Positions 1 to 10,600 are shown, numbered from the stretch's first letter. The stretch is DNA of 64,000 nt from an uncultured Kordiimonas sp. (GCA_947503625.1 CANNEK010000001.1:310001-374000); one strand, 5' to 3'. Program-made: numbers and translations. The notes: a model not told the origin generated them from the sequence alone.

Positions 1-477
1 CTCCATGTAAAGCACGCGGGAGAGAGACGACAACGCCGGTGAATAGCGCACCAGTTTCAGGAGCCTCAGCAGTCTGAAAATTCTCAGTGCTCGCAGGTCA
101 AGCCCCGTAACCGCACCGATGTAGAATGGCAGGATCGCCATCAAATCAATGATGGCAAGCGGCGAACGCATATATCGCAATCGCTTTCGCCACGCACCAT
201 CGTTGTCGTCACTGGGGTTTTCCGCGCTGGCCCAAACGCGTAAAACATATTCAATTGTGAAGATCGAGACTGATATCGCGTCGAACAGCAGGAACTCAGA
301 CTGATACTGCTGCCAAATGCCCGGCACCGTTTCCAGCGCCACGGCAACCACATTGGCAAGGATCATAACCACCATAAAATATTCGAAAAAAGCTGCACCA
401 GCACCGCCAAAGCGGCCTAGCTCAAAAAAATCAGACGCTCGTCTGGTTAGACTTTCATGCTTTATCGAACTGGAAAT
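1..477 (-). CDS. Voltage-sensor ion transport protein (K+ channel-like), 3' end outside window
   Basis: Only the first 159 codons are in the window. They encode the S1-S4 voltage-sensor part of a six-helix cation channel of the Ion_trans family. S1 is a hydrophobic helix (around MVVMILANVVAVALET), S2 reads FDAISVSIFTIEYVLR, and S3 reads LAIIDLMAILPFYIG. S4 is the arginine-rich RALRILRLLRLLKLVR, with a positive charge at every third position. The pore lies beyond position 1. The frame is open from the alaS stop (511-513) onward but has no ATG, GTG or TTG before codons inside S1 (373-375). The best start is an ATT at 475-477, preceded at 484-490 by a strong AGGGGGA Shine-Dalgarno with 6-nt spacing. 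Potassium selectivity is likely but the filter is not visible. Confidence 0.75.
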   Translation of the reverse strand, partial: MSSSIKHESLTRRASDFFELGRFGGAGAAFFEYFMVVMILANVVAVALETVPGIWQQYQSEFLLFDAISVSIFTIEYVLRVWASAENPSDDNDGAWRKRLRYMRSPLAIIDLMAILPFYIGAVTGLDLRALRIFRLLRLLKLVRYSPALSSLSRVLYME

Positions 478-510
478 GTTGTATCCCCCTGCAGGCCAAA
501 GACGCTGGTC

Positions 511-3174
511 CTAGCCTGCCAACTCGGTCTCCACGGCGTCAAGCGCAGCTTGGGCATTTGCCCCGTCCGGGCCGCCAGCCTGGGCCATATCAGGCCTGCC
601 GCCCCCACCTTTTCCGCCAACAGCCTGCGCTGCTACTTTAACCAGATCAACGGCGCTGGTATTTTGTGTCAGATCTTCCGTAACACCAACCAGCACGGCA
701 GCCTTACCATCGTTTACTGCCACCAGTGTCACAACACCGCTGCCGAGTTTTTGCTTGGCTTCATCAGCCAGGCCCCTCAGGTCTTTTGGGCTTACCCCGT
801 TCAGCACCTGGCCAAGAAAGTAAACACCGTTAACAGACTTCGCTTCCGGGCCCGAGGCTGCTCCGCCGCCCATAGCTGCTTGTTTGCGGGCTTCAGCCAG
901 TTCTTTTTCAAGGGATTTACGGTCGGCCTGCAAAGCGGCAACACGCTCCGCAAGTTCTTCAGGACTGGCTTTGATCATCGCTGCTGCTTCCTTCAAAAGC
1001 TGCTGCTGATGTACCAGGTGTGTGTGGGCCGCCGCACCGGTCAATGCTTCAATTCTTCTGACGCCGGACGATACTGCGCTTTCAGATGTAATGGTAAATA
1101 CACCGATGTCACCGAGGCGTTCGACATGTGTGCCGCCGCACAGTTCAACCGAGTAATCCTTGCCACCGTCGCCCTGTCCCATGGAAACAACGCGCACCTC
1201 GTCGCCGTACTTCTCACCAAACAATGCCATTGCACCGGCTTCAATTGCATCATCGTAGCTCAGAAGCCGCGTGACTGTTGGTGTGTTTTCCCGAATGATA
1301 TCGTTGACAGCAACTTCCACCTTCGCCAGTTCGTCAGCAGAAATGGCTTTGGGGTGAGAAACATCAAAACGCAGCTTGTCCGGTGCAACAAGCGACCCCT
1401 TTTGGGTTATATGCTCACCCAGTTGCTGGCGCAAAACCTCGTGCAAAACATGGGTCGCTGAATGGTTGGCTCGGAGCTGCCTACGCCGCTGACCATCAAT
1501 TTTCATGTCAAGCGCCTGCCCTATGGACAATTCGCCTTCATCCACATGTGAGACATGAACATGCAATGCGCCTACTTTTTTCATGGTGTCGGTAACGGAA
1601 ACATGCACGCCGTCTGCCGACAAAACTCCGGTATCGCCCATCTGGCCGCCAGACTCGCCGTAAAATGGCGTCTGATTGGTGACAATTAACGCATCATCAC
1701 CCGCTGAAACGGTGGAAACGACCGCACCGTCTTTCACGAGCGCAACAATCTGACCTTCCGCCTGTTCAGACGTATAGCCAACAAACTCTGTAGCGCCGTT
1801 CTCTTCGTGCAGATCGAACCAGACTGTTTCTGTCGCGGCGTCGCCCGACCCTGCCCATGCAGCCCGTGCCTTAGCACGTTGCTCATCCATCGATGCATTA
1901 AACCCGTCAACGTCTACGGAAAGTTTCTGCGTGCGAAGTGCGTCCTGTGTCAGGTCCAAGGGAAAGCCATAGGTATCATAAAGTTTGAAAGCCACGTCCC
2001 CGGCAAGGGTATCGCCGGAAAGTTTGCCGATTTCTTCGTCAAGGAGCCGCAGGCCTTTTTCCAACATCTGGCGGAATTTCGACTCTTCCAGCTTCAGTGT
2101 TTCCTCGATGAGTTTTTCCGCACGACCCAGTTCGGGGAATGCCTGACCCATTTCGCTGACAAGTGTTGGTGCAAGGCGATGCATGACAAGGTCTTTGGCT
2201 CCCAGCATATGCGCATGCCGCATCGCGCGGCGCATGATGCGTCTCAGCACATAACCGCGGCCTTCGTTCGACGGCAGCACACCATCAGCGATCAGGAAGC
2301 TGCAGGCGCGCACGTGGTCTGCAATGACCCTGTGGGATGCCCGCGTCTGATCATTTTCGCTGGCCCCCGTAACCTCCACAGAGCTGGCAATCAGGCGTTT
2401 GAACGTGTCGGTTTCATAGTTGTCATGGGTCCCTTGCAAAAGAGCGGCGATCCGCTCCAAACCCATGCCAGTATCGATACTGGGCCGGGGAAGGTCAACA
2501 CGGTCCCCGGGGCCACGTTGTTCATACTGCATGAAAACAAGGTTCCAGATTTCAACAAACCGGTCACCATCTTCTTCGGCTGTGCCAGGAGGACCACCCC
2601 AGATGTGCTCCCCGTGGTCATAGAATATCTCCGAGCACGGACCGCACGGACCAACATCGCCCATTGACCAGAAGTTATCACTGGTGGCGATGCGAATGAT
2701 CCGCTCTTCTGGCAATCCTGCGATTTTCCGCCACAAGTCATAGGCCGCATCGTCAGTGTGATAAACCGTTACGGTCAACCGGTCTTTATCCACACCATAT
2801 TCTCTGGTGATCAGATTCCACGCCATTTCAATGGCGTGATCCTTGAAATAATCACCAAAAGAAAAGTTCCCGAGCATCTCGAAAAAAGTATGATGTCGAG
2901 CGGTATAGCCAACGTTATCAAGGTCATTGTGTTTACCGCCTGCCCGAACACACTTCTGCGAAGATGTCGCTTGCGTATAAGGGCGCTTCTCTGCGCCGGT
3001 GAACACATTTTTAAACGGTACCATACCGGCGTTTGTAAACATCAGTGTTGGATCGTTGATGGGAACCAACGGTGAGGAAGGCACTATCTCATGGCCATTT
3101 TTTGCAAAGAAATCCAGAAACGTTTTTCTGATTTCATTTGTACTTTGAACGGACCCTGAACCGGATTCAGTCAT
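511..3174 (-). CDS. alaS: Alanine--tRNA ligase
   Basis: Class II aminoacyl-tRNA synthetase that charges tRNA-Ala in the cytoplasm. The 887-residue length is normal for bacterial AlaRS. The N-terminal aminoacylation core shows [13 protein letters not shown] and [18 protein letters not shown]. The editing domain carries the zinc-binding HSATHVLH and CGGTHVE motifs. A glycine-rich C-terminal C-Ala segment ([16 protein letters not shown]) completes the protein. The ATG at 3174 has AGAGG upstream. It lies downstream of recA on the same strand but is separated from it by a terminator. The ion channel gene follows after about 33 bp in the same frame. Confidence 0.98.
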   Translation of the reverse strand: MTESGSGSVQSTNEIRKTFLDFFAKNGHEIVPSSPLVPINDPTLMFTNAGMVPFKNVFTGAEKRPYTQATSSQKCVRAGGKHNDLDNVGYTARHHTFFEMLGNFSFGDYFKDHAIEMAWNLITREYGVDKDRLTVTVYHTDDAAYDLWRKIAGLPEERIIRIATSDNFWSMGDVGPCGPCSEIFYDHGEHIWGGPPGTAEEDGDRFVEIWNLVFMQYEQRGPGDRVDLPRPSIDTGMGLERIAALLQGTHDNYETDTFKRLIASSVEVTGASENDQTRASHRVIADHVRACSFLIADGVLPSNEGRGYVLRRIMRRAMRHAHMLGAKDLVMHRLAPTLVSEMGQAFPELGRAEKLIEETLKLEESKFRQMLEKGLRLLDEEIGKLSGDTLAGDVAFKLYDTYGFPLDLTQDALRTQKLSVDVDGFNASMDEQRAKARAAWAGSGDAATETVWFDLHEENGATEFVGYTSEQAEGQIVALVKDGAVVSTVSAGDDALIVTNQTPFYGESGGQMGDTGVLSADGVHVSVTDTMKKVGALHVHVSHVDEGELSIGQALDMKIDGQRRRQLRANHSATHVLHEVLRQQLGEHITQKGSLVAPDKLRFDVSHPKAISADELAKVEVAVNDIIRENTPTVTRLLSYDDAIEAGAMALFGEKYGDEVRVVSMGQGDGGKDYSVELCGGTHVERLGDIGVFTITSESAVSSGVRRIEALTGAAAHTHLVHQQQLLKEAAAMIKASPEELAERVAALQADRKSLEKELAEARKQAAMGGGAASGPEAKSVNGVYFLGQVLNGVSPKDLRGLADEAKQKLGSGVVTLVAVNDGKAAVLVGVTEDLTQNTSAVDLVKVAAQAVGGKGGGGRPDMAQAGGPDGANAQAALDAVETELAG

Positions 3175-3341
3175 AATCTGTGCCTCTTAAACAACCAACT
3201 CGTCAGCCAACGCTTTTCTCACGCAACGCGGGCAACAGACTATGTATAGAAGGTATCGCAATTCTCAAGGAAATTGTGCGCTCAACCTAGTCCAGGCGCA
3301 GTCGAAACCGCAAAACCAGAGGGACATTCACCACTATAAAA

Positions 3342-3366
3342 CAAAAAAGGGGCGAAAACCGCCCCT
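3342..3366 (-). terminator. Rho-independent terminator of recA
   Basis: On the minus strand, AGGGGCG and CGCCCCT form a 7-bp GC-rich stem around a 5-nt loop (3348-3366), followed by a T-run (3343-3348). It sits about 47 bp after the recA stop and would separate recA from alaS. The rest of the 3175-3412 gap shows no gene. Confidence 0.85.
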
Positions 3367-3412
3367 CTTTGATCGTTGATAACACACTCTTCAATGTAAC
3401 GAGCAATTGTGC

Positions 3413-4474
3413 CTAATCATCATCAACATTAGGGTCAGTCAGCAAAGCTTCATTAACAAGCCCGGCATTCTGGCGGATAGAGCGCTCGATCTCATTGGCG
3501 ACATCAGAATTCTCCAACAGGAACCGTTTGGCATTCTCCCTGCCCTGCCCGATCCGCTGACTGGAATAACTATACCAGGAGCCAGACTTCTCAACCACGC
3601 CCGCTTTCACGCCGAGATCAATAATCTCGCCCATTTTTGAAACGCCTTCGCCGTACATAATATCAAATTCAACCTGTTTGAAAGGCGGCGCCACCTTGTT
3701 CTTCACCACCTTTACGCGGGTCGCATTACCGACAATATCGTCTTTATCCTTGATCTGACCAATACGGCGAATATCAAGCCTAACTGATGCATAGAATTTC
3801 AATGCATTACCACCGGTCGTGGTTTCAGGACTTCCATACATCACACCAATCTTCATACGAATCTGGTTGATGAAAATTACAATCGTATTTGATTTTGAAA
3901 TCGACGCTGTCAGCTTGCGAAGGGCCTGGCTCATCAACCGTGCCTGCAATCCGACATGGCTGTCACCCATTTCGCCTTCCAGTTCTGCACGCGGTGTCAG
4001 CGCCGCAACAGAATCGACAACCAGAATATCAATAGCGCCAGAGCGAACCAGCGTATCAGCGATTTCCAGCGCCTGCTCGCCCGTATCTGGTTGACTGATC
4101 AACAACTCGTTGACATCAACCCCAAGCTTGCGGGCATAAATAGGATCAAGAGCGTGCTCCGCATCGACAAAAGCGGCTATACCGCCACTTTTCTGGGCTT
4201 CCGCAACAGCATGAAGCGCCAGTGTGGTTTTACCGGAACTCTCCGGGCCGTAAATCTCGATAATCCGGCCTTTGGGTAGCCCGCCTATGCCCAACGCAAT
4301 ATCAAGACTGAGCGAACCGGTCGAAATTGACTCCATTTCGACGCATTCACGCTGGCCCAGCTTCATCACTGACCCTTTACCAAAAGCGCGGTCAATCTGA
4401 CCGAGCGCAGCTTCGAGCGCTTTGCTCTTGTCCATGGATGCTCCTTTAACCAACTGAAGATCTGGCGATGCCAT
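3413..4474 (-). CDS. recA: Recombinase RecA
   Basis: DNA-dependent ATPase for homologous recombination and SOS induction (LexA co-protease). Walker A is GPESSGKTT at residues 76-84, Walker B-like LVVDSVAAL follows, and the L2 region reads [20 protein letters not shown]. The length is 353 residues. Two starts look usable: ATG at 4474 with AAGGAG 8 nt upstream, and ATG at 4435 ([11 protein letters not shown]) with AAAGGAG 5 nt upstream. The longer form is given here. A one-mismatch LexA box lies 50-65 bp upstream, and a hairpin terminator follows the gene. It is expressed separately from cckA upstream. Confidence 0.98.
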   Translation of the reverse strand: MASPDLQLVKGASMDKSKALEAALGQIDRAFGKGSVMKLGQRECVEMESISTGSLSLDIALGIGGLPKGRIIEIYGPESSGKTTLALHAVAEAQKSGGIAAFVDAEHALDPIYARKLGVDVNELLISQPDTGEQALEIADTLVRSGAIDILVVDSVAALTPRAELEGEMGDSHVGLQARLMSQALRKLTASISKSNTIVIFINQIRMKIGVMYGSPETTTGGNALKFYASVRLDIRRIGQIKDKDDIVGNATRVKVVKNKVAPPFKQVEFDIMYGEGVSKMGEIIDLGVKAGVVEKSGSWYSYSSQRIGQGRENAKRFLLENSDVANEIERSIRQNAGLVNEALLTDPNVDDD

Positions 4475-4524
4475 TGTCTGGTCTCCTTATTTCATAGCTG
4501 CTCAGTGCTTGCAATGGAATGTTT

Positions 4525-4539
4525 GTACACACTTTGTTC
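4525..4539. promoter_or_regulatory. Candidate LexA (SOS) box upstream of recA
   Basis: The sequence is GTAC-N7-GTTC on the plus strand (GAAC-N7-GTAC toward recA). It differs at one base from the alphaproteobacterial LexA consensus GTTC-N7-GTTC/GAAC-N7-GAAC. It lies 51-65 bp before the recA ATG, where a repressor would overlap the promoter. Confidence 0.7.
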
Positions 4540-4635
4540 TCACTTGCCAAGCTATAATTTTCACCTTTTGTTCTCATTGCAAAAAAGGCGTTTCCAGCGT
4601 TTGAACAACTTGAACAAGGATAGCAGCAGAATGAA

Positions 4636-7035
4636 CTAGCCGAGAATACCCTTAACCGTTTCCGCTAGTGCTTTCAGGGTAAACGGCTTGGGCAAAAACT
4701 GGAATTCCTGCGCCTCCAGGTCCTTGCGGAACATGTCTTCCGCGTAACCCGAGATGAAGATTACCGGCATGTCAGGTCGGCTTTTACGAGCTTCATTAAC
4801 CAGCGCGGGACCATCCATGTTTGGCATCACAACATCCGTGATCAGCAGATCAAATGTCGCATCGGTGTTGTTGAGAATATCCAGTCCTGCTTCGCCTGAA
4901 TCTGCCTCTAGCACCCTATAGCCTTTGTTTTCCAGTGCGCGGCGGGCAAACATGCGGACCGGGTCTTCATCTTCAACAATAAGGATCGTGCCTTTGCCGG
5001 TGAGGTCCTGAGCGGGCGCATCGCTTTGCTTTTGGTCTTTTGTACCCGTATCAGCTTCTTTTTCGTGCGCCTTCAGCAAAAGCAGGAACCTTGTTCCTTC
5101 GCCTACTTCAGACTCAACAAAAACAAAACCACCGGTTTGTTTTACTATGCCGTAAACCGTAGCCAGCCCAAGGCCCGTACCCTCCCCGACTTCTTTTGTT
5201 GTGAAAAACGGCTCAAAGATTTTAACCAGATTCTCACTGGGTATGCCGCACCCGGTATCCTCAACTTCAATCAGAATGTAGGTGTCCGGAACCAGAACTT
5301 CGTATTTTTCCACAAGAATATCGTCTGGTTCAACGGTTCGCGTCCGCATTTCCAAACGGCCACCACTTGCCATCGCATCACGAGCATTAACGGCCAGGTT
5401 GATAATCACCTGTTCCAACTGGCCCTGGTCAACTTTCACTGAAGGCAAGTCACGGCCATGAACAACCTTGAGCTCAATTGTTTCCCCAATCAGCCGTCTT
5501 ATCAGGCTTGAAAGGTCTGCCAGAACATCGGTGACGTCCAGAATGGTGGGGCGCAAAGTCTGTTGACGAGAAAACGCCAGCAACTGCCGCACAAGATTGG
5601 CCGCACGATTAGCGTTCTGCTTTATCTGGATAATATCGGAGAAAGACTGGTCTCCGGCATCATGACGAACCAGCAGCAAATCACAAAACCCTATTATCGC
5701 GGTCAACAGGTTGTTGAAATCGTGCGCAACGCCGCCAGCAAGTTGCCCGACAGCCTGCATCTTCTGGGCCTGAACGAACTGGCGTTCGAAGCTTTTTTCC
5801 TGTGTTGTATCAACAAGATAGAGAATGATACATGTTTCACCATCCTTGGATATCAACGTAGAATGTATCTGGCCAACGCGTTCAGGCTGGCCGCTGTAAG
5901 TCACGTCCAATGGTACCGAAACCGGACGGCCATCGTGCGCATACTCTATCAACTCGCGTAAAGCGTTCCGGTCTTCCTCAATGACAAAATCCAGAATGTT
6001 GGCGCCGGTCTCTGCCGACAGGCCGGACGGGTGCAAGCCAAGTGCCTGGTTAAATTCCTTGAGTTTCGCGTCTCGACCGACAACAGCAATCGCTATCGGG
6101 GCAGCATTCAAAGTCGGATCAATCAAGAACTCGCGCTCAACCGGCAACTTACCGTTCAACAACAAGTTGTTCACACGACGAATAAACCGATACTGGCCGA
6201 TCTTACGGCCTTCTTCCCTTGCGCTCAGGGGTATATTGGTAACTTCCACATCAATGCGCTGACGCCCCCCAACAAGCAATTGGGTTTGATCTGCCTTGAA
6301 CTGAACTTTGAGCGGCAGTGTGTCGCGGTCCTCAATGCCAAGCCAGGAAAGAACAACATCATTGGCATAGTGAATCTTCCCCGTGGAGTCTTCCAGCAGA
6401 ACACCACAATCCAGCTTTTCGAAAACTGGCGCCGCCCACCCGGAAACCATGGTTTTTTCGCGGTCCAGCCTCGCGCGCTCGTTTTGGCGCGAGACCTGCC
6501 AAATCAAATGGTTGCCGACACGCTTGCCAACCAGCGTCAGTTCGTCGTCTTCATCTTTGGAGAGATCAATTTGCGCCGCACCATTCCCGGCTTGCCGGAC
6601 TGTGTTCAGAACTGCGTTGATCGCCTGCCTGCCCTCATCACCCGCTACCATGTCCTGAAGACGCTGCGCAGGTTTTTCATTCAGCTTTTCGAATGCCTGA
6701 TTTGCAGCCAGCGAAATGCCGTCAAGCTGTGTCACAATCAGGGCCCGGCGGTCCATTGAAACCAGATTCTGAAGCAACTCCCGATCAACGCGTTCGCCCA
6801 CCATGACCGGTTTATCAAGTCGGTTCAGGGCGATCATGATAATAACGGCAGTAACAACCAGCGTCAGACCACCAACACCAATAGCGGCCGCATCACCCCA
6901 AAACAAATAAGTTATAACCGAAACGCCGCCGGCACCCAGCAAGCCCGACAAAGCCATCGCCAAAAGCCGCAGCCCTGACTTGACCTCATTGTTCATCAGA
7001 GCGTCACGGATTGGCTGAGGTAACTGACTGTCCAT
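4636..7035 (-). CDS. cckA: Cell-cycle hybrid sensor histidine kinase CckA
   Basis: Membrane hybrid kinase that in alphaproteobacteria phosphorylates the ChpT-CtrA relay controlling cell cycle and motility. From the ATG at 7035 the protein is 799 residues. Two membrane helices lie at about 22-45 and 50-72, followed by PAS-like sensing regions (about 200-420). The DHp histidine is H438 ([11 protein letters not shown]). The HATPase domain has an N box ([10 protein letters not shown]) and G boxes ([16 protein letters not shown]). The C-terminal receiver has phospho-acceptor D734 ([14 protein letters not shown]). A longer reading from a TTG at 7074 has no better ribosome site. It is the last gene after flhB on the same strand (about 130 bp gap), a common alphaproteobacterial arrangement linking flagellar genes to CckA. 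Confidence 0.93.
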   Translation of the reverse strand: MDSQLPQPIRDALMNNEVKSGLRLLAMALSGLLGAGGVSVITYLFWGDAAAIGVGGLTLVVTAVIIMIALNRLDKPVMVGERVDRELLQNLVSMDRRALIVTQLDGISLAANQAFEKLNEKPAQRLQDMVAGDEGRQAINAVLNTVRQAGNGAAQIDLSKDEDDELTLVGKRVGNHLIWQVSRQNERARLDREKTMVSGWAAPVFEKLDCGVLLEDSTGKIHYANDVVLSWLGIEDRDTLPLKVQFKADQTQLLVGGRQRIDVEVTNIPLSAREEGRKIGQYRFIRRVNNLLLNGKLPVEREFLIDPTLNAAPIAIAVVGRDAKLKEFNQALGLHPSGLSAETGANILDFVIEEDRNALRELIEYAHDGRPVSVPLDVTYSGQPERVGQIHSTLISKDGETCIILYLVDTTQEKSFERQFVQAQKMQAVGQLAGGVAHDFNNLLTAIIGFCDLLLVRHDAGDQSFSDIIQIKQNANRAANLVRQLLAFSRQQTLRPTILDVTDVLADLSSLIRRLIGETIELKVVHGRDLPSVKVDQGQLEQVIINLAVNARDAMASGGRLEMRTRTVEPDDILVEKYEVLVPDTYILIEVEDTGCGIPSENLVKIFEPFFTTKEVGEGTGLGLATVYGIVKQTGGFVFVESEVGEGTRFLLLLKAHEKEADTGTKDQKQSDAPAQDLTGKGTILIVEDEDPVRMFARRALENKGYRVLEADSGEAGLDILNNTDATFDLLITDVVMPNMDGPALVNEARKSRPDMPVIFISGYAEDMFRKDLEAQEFQFLPKPFTLKALAETVKGILG

Positions 7036-7164
7036 AAAGGTTTTTCCGCCGATAGATATTGCTTGAGAATACAAAATTCAAATTGCAGCAAACTCTAACC
7101 GTGTTGCCCGCGAAGGTGCAAGAACTGGTTGAATAACATACCCTGTGTTGCGCGATCAAATCAT

Positions 7165-8253
7165 TCATGAAGCGCGTGCACGAGGCCCAAGACCCGCTTT
7201 TCTGAGTTTCATGACGTAGCTGATTACGCCGGCAACGGCTTTGTAGTGATCTGGCGGGACTTCCTCATCCAGTTCTACCGATGCATAGAGCGCACGCGCC
7301 AATGGAGGGTTTTCCACAAGTGGCACACCGTGTTCTTCGGCAACTTCGCGAATTCGGAAAGCCACATCGTCAACACCTTTGGCGATAAGAACAGGAACAT
7401 CCATCGTGCCGTGCTTGTATTCAAGGGCAATCGCATAGTGCGTCGGGTTGGTAATAATCACATCGGCACGAGGTACGGCCGCCATCATACGCTGCATGTG
7501 CCGCTCCATCCGGATGGACCTGAGACGCTGTTTCACCTTCGGATCGCCGTCTGTTTGCTTGCGCTCGTCCTTCACTTCCTGCTTGGTCATGCGAAGCTTT
7601 TTTGTGTGTTGGTACTTCTGATAAGAAAAGTCGACGGCTGCGATAATGGTCAGCAGGATAAGAACACCCAGCATCAGCTTCACCGCCATAAGGTGCACGA
7701 ATTCAATGATCTCGATAGGTGGCAGCAACATGATGATATCCAGACGCGAGCGTTCAGGATAAACAATAACGAAAACAATCAAAGCCAAGGCACCCAGCTT
7801 GCCGATTGCCTTAAAGAAATCTACTGGTATCTTTGAAGAGCCAAACTTCTTCAACCCATTGATTGGATTTAATTTTTTAATATCCGGCTTCAGTTTCTCA
7901 AATGTAAAAACGCCTTTATGCTGTATCCGGTTTCCAACCAGTGCGGCGACAACAAAAACAGAAAATGGAATTAGCAGAATCAGAAAGATATCGAAGATCA
8001 AGGTGTTGAGCACCGATAGCCCGCCCGTACGCTCAAACTCGATTTCGTGCACTCTGCTGAGGTAACCGGTCAAAGGGTTGCGAATACCGTTCGTGATAGT
8101 TACGCCAGCACCCGCCAGCACCGCTGTTCCCGCGGCCAGCATGAACCAAGTTTTCAATTCCTGACTCTGCGCTACCTCGCCTTTTTTTCTCGCTTCTTCG
8201 AGCTTTTTGGGCGTCGGTTCCTCAGTTTTCTGAGCGTCATCTTCGTCAGCCAT
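7165..8253 (-). CDS. flhB: Flagellar type III export switch protein FlhB
   Basis: Inner-membrane component of the flagellar export gate that switches substrate specificity from rod/hook to filament. It has 362 residues with a charged N-terminus (EEPTPKKLEEARKKGEVAQS), four membrane segments to about residue 210, and a cytoplasmic domain. The autocleavage motif N269-P-T-H is intact. The gene starts 3 bp after the fliR stop, as expected for one operon. Confidence 0.97.
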   Translation of the reverse strand: MADEDDAQKTEEPTPKKLEEARKKGEVAQSQELKTWFMLAAGTAVLAGAGVTITNGIRNPLTGYLSRVHEIEFERTGGLSVLNTLIFDIFLILLIPFSVFVVAALVGNRIQHKGVFTFEKLKPDIKKLNPINGLKKFGSSKIPVDFFKAIGKLGALALIVFVIVYPERSRLDIIMLLPPIEIIEFVHLMAVKLMLGVLILLTIIAAVDFSYQKYQHTKKLRMTKQEVKDERKQTDGDPKVKQRLRSIRMERHMQRMMAAVPRADVIITNPTHYAIALEYKHGTMDVPVLIAKGVDDVAFRIREVAEEHGVPLVENPPLARALYASVELDEEVPPDHYKAVAGVISYVMKLRKAGLGPRARAS

Positions 8254-8256
8254 ACA

Positions 8257-9015
8257 TCACCCCAGATACGACAGCAAATGGGTTTCAAAGCGTTCAAGGA
8301 ACAGCTGCATAATTGCCCCGATCAACAAACTCATCAACACAAACCCCATGAACAGATTCATGGGCATACCAATAAAAAACACCTGAAAACCTTGAACCAT
8401 ACGGGCGATCAGACCCAGGCTGAGGTTAAATATCAGTGCATACACGATAAAGGGTGACGCCAGTTGAAAACCAAGAGCAAAACTGTCCGAGACAAAGCGC
8501 GTGATAACAATGGCGAAGTCTTCATAGGGAATCGCCTCCCCAACCGGGAATTTCACATAACTATGAGCAAAGCCCTGGATCATCAAATGGTGCATGTCAG
8601 TAACGACAATCATGGTGATTGCCGTGAGCGATACAAACGAAGCCACAACCACACTTTGGCTGCCTTGCGCCGGATCAAAAGACTGCGCAGCGGCCAAGCC
8701 GGTTTGAAACGCTATTACCGTGCCTGCCGTGTGCGTGGCCGCAAGAAGAATGCGGGCCGTTAACGCGAGCATCGAGCCAACCAGCAACTCCTGAACCATC
8801 AGGGTCACCATCTCGAAAACGCTCGCGGGCATTGGCGGTATTTTGTCACCGTGCACGCCGTATAGGATGACACTCAGCATGAAAGCGAGCCCGGTTCTGA
8901 TACGGGAAGGTATTGATTTGTCCCCCAACACCGGCATCAGCATGACCAAGGGTGTAAGGCGCATCAGAATTAGAACAAAAACAAAGGCCTCTGCTGGCAG
9001 AACTTCATTCAGCAT
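8257..9015 (-). CDS. fliR: Flagellar biosynthetic protein FliR
   Basis: Polytopic inner-membrane export-gate protein of 252 residues, the normal length for FliR. It has about six hydrophobic segments and the typical MTLMVQELLVGSMLALTARI and FNLSLGLIARMVQGFQVFFIGMP regions (read in part). It lies between fliQ and flhB with 3-bp gaps on both sides, so the three are translated from one message. FliR forms the FliPQR channel together with the FliP encoded at 11.5 kb on the other strand. Confidence 0.96.
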   Translation of the reverse strand: MLNEVLPAEAFVFVLILMRLTPLVMLMPVLGDKSIPSRIRTGLAFMLSVILYGVHGDKIPPMPASVFEMVTLMVQELLVGSMLALTARILLAATHTAGTVIAFQTGLAAAQSFDPAQGSQSVVVASFVSLTAITMIVVTDMHHLMIQGFAHSYVKFPVGEAIPYEDFAIVITRFVSDSFALGFQLASPFIVYALIFNLSLGLIARMVQGFQVFFIGMPMNLFMGFVLMSLLIGAIMQLFLERFETHLLSYLG

Positions 9016-9018
9016 GGC

Positions 9019-9285
9019 TTAACCGCCTGCAACAATTCTATCAGCAATCTGTTGCATCAAATCTGCAAGATTGCGCCCCATAAAAGGAAACAAAATCAGA
9101 AGCGAGATAAAGACCGCAATAATTTTGGGAACAAACGTAAGTGTCATTTCCTGCAATTGAGTAATCGTCTGGAACAGCGCAATCGACAATCCAACAACAA
9201 GACCAACGGCCAGAATGGGGCCTGATGTCGTTATCAGGGTCACAAGCGCCAGACGCGCCACATCAAGAACTTCAGGGCCGGTCAT
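9019..9285 (-). CDS. fliQ: Flagellar biosynthetic protein FliQ
   Basis: Small export-gate membrane protein of 88 residues with two helices. The family signature is clear: MTGPEVLDVARLALVT at the start and LQEMTLTFVPKIIAVFISL in the middle. The ATG at 9285 gives the family's usual length. A TTG at 9321 would add 12 residues not typical of FliQ. It sits between fliE and fliR. Confidence 0.95.
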   Translation of the reverse strand: MTGPEVLDVARLALVTLITTSGPILAVGLVVGLSIALFQTITQLQEMTLTFVPKIIAVFISLLILFPFMGRNLADLMQQIADRIVAGG

Positions 9286-9337
9286 GTGTTTCTCACTCAA
9301 CGCCCAACCTACTTTACCCAATCGGGGTCAAATAGTA

Positions 9338-9664
9338 TCAGATTGGCATCTTCAGAATATCGTTATAGGCGCCGATGACCTTATCACGAACAGTAACCAC
9401 AGTCTGCACTACTGTTTCAGCGTTTGAAACGGCGGTCGCAACATCCACGATATCAGCCTGGTCCACGAGTGCTTTCGCACCTGTGACCTCAAGATTGGCT
9501 GTTGAATTTTTCACATCGCCAATAGATTCGGTTACCAGCGAGGAAAAGGCAGATTCGCTCTTGATGCCGTCTTCAGCCCCGTCGCGGGACCCACTAAGGC
9601 CCTGCTGCATCTGCTTTGATGCCTGTGCATAAGCGTTAACAGCATCCATCTGTTTTACATTCAT
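9338..9664 (-). CDS. fliE: Flagellar hook-basal body protein FliE
   Basis: Rod-MS ring junction protein, 108 residues. The C-terminal half has the FliE pattern (DQADIVDVATAVSNAETVVQT, then VRDKVIGAYNDILKMPI). The N-terminus is Ala/Gln-rich and divergent. It lies between flgC (38 bp upstream) and fliQ, matching the standard flgB-flgC-fliE order. Confidence 0.94.
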   Translation of the reverse strand: MNVKQMDAVNAYAQASKQMQQGLSGSRDGAEDGIKSESAFSSLVTESIGDVKNSTANLEVTGAKALVDQADIVDVATAVSNAETVVQTVVTVRDKVIGAYNDILKMPI

Positions 9665-9702
9665 GCCCCGTCTCCCTTACCCATTCTCAACTCCACAGGA
9701 AA

Positions 9703-10110
9703 TCAGCGTAGCAGATCCAGTGTCATTGTTGCCATTCTGCGGCTTGCTTCAAGCGCGTTAAGGTTGGACTGATATGTGCGCTGCGCTTGCCGCATATCCA
9801 TCATCTCAACCAGCCCGTTCACATTAGACTGTTTAACGTAGCCAGCTTCATCAGCCGCAGGATTTCCCGGTTCATACTTGTTGGAGAATTCCTTCTGGTC
9901 AAACGCAATTTTTCCAGCCCTGACGAGCTCAACACCATTGGCCCGGTCCATCTCTGTCTGAAAGGTAACAATCTTCCTGCGATACGGGTCTTCGTTGGGT
10001 GAAGACGCCACAGAATTCTGGTTGGCAATATTTTCCGAAATGATCCGCATACGCACAGACTGCGCACGCAGCCCCGATGCAGATGCCATCATCGCTTTTT
10101 GCAAATCCAT
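9703..10110 (-). CDS. flgC: Flagellar basal-body rod protein FlgC
   Basis: Proximal rod protein of 135 residues. The N-terminal rod motif is SGLRAQSVRMRIISENIANQNS, and the C-terminal flg_bbr motif is VEMMDMRQAQRTYQSNLNALEA (given in part). It is exported by the flagellar type III apparatus without a cleaved signal. It lies between flgB (52 bp upstream) and fliE. Confidence 0.96.
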   Translation of the reverse strand: MDLQKAMMASASGLRAQSVRMRIISENIANQNSVASSPNEDPYRRKIVTFQTEMDRANGVELVRAGKIAFDQKEFSNKYEPGNPAADEAGYVKQSNVNGLVEMMDMRQAQRTYQSNLNALEASRRMATMTLDLLR

Positions 10111-10162
10111 TTTAAAACCTCAGCTTTGCGGTTAGCAACCGCTTAACAGCAACCGGCATCTT

Positions 10163-10600
10163 CTAGCCGCCGCCACCCTTACCCAAGGCCATTTTCAACA
10201 GCCCCATATTCTTCTTGTAGAGATTGACAACCATGCCGTATTCCATCTGGTTGTCTGCCACTTTAATCATTTCTTCTTCAAGCACGACAGAGTTTCCTGT
10301 GGGCGATTCTTCACCACCTTTCAGGTCTTTCGCATCGGCTGCATCGGTCATGGAACCGCCTGGCGCCATGTGACGCGAGCTGCTCGCCTGCATTCGCGCT
10401 GCACTGCCAGAGCGCACACGAGTGTCGCCGCCTGACAAATCATCAACAAGCCCGGAAAAGTCCTGCTTCTCCAGTCGTTGTGCTTTGTAACCTGGTGTGT
10501 CGGCGTTTGCGATGTTCTGGCTGAGAACTGACTGGTTGCTGTGCAACCATTGCATGCGCTTTTTAAGCGCTGCCATCAAGGGAATCGAAGTCAGATCCAT
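10163..10600 (-). CDS. flgB: Flagellar basal-body rod protein FlgB
   Basis: Proximal rod protein of 145 residues with the rod motif LHSNQSVLSQNIANADTPGYKA near the start (given in part) and a C-terminal NQMEYGMVVNLYKKNMGLLKMALG helix region. It is the first gene of the minus-strand flagellar operon running to cckA. The 10601-10788 gap before it is a divergent promoter region toward the FlhB-like/fliO/fliP genes; I saw no confident sigma or CtrA site in it. Confidence 0.94.
   Translation of the reverse strand: MDLTSIPLMAALKKRMQWLHSNQSVLSQNIANADTPGYKAQRLEKQDFSGLVDDLSGGDTRVRSGSAARMQASSSRHMAPGGSMTDAADAKDLKGGEESPTGNSVVLEEEMIKVADNQMEYGMVVNLYKKNMGLLKMALGKGGGG

Noticed and set aside
457-2667. Long plus-strand open frames opposite alaS (457-1461 and 1807-2667)
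   Set aside because: They lie antisense to alaS, show no family motif, and their residues follow from the complementary codon pattern.
4603-4615. Second SOS-like site GAAC-N5-GAAC upstream of recA
   Set aside because: The spacing is 5, not 7, so it does not fit the alphaproteobacterial LexA rule.
6031-6759. Open frame opposite cckA
   Set aside because: Antisense shadow of the PAS region; no motif or ribosome site.
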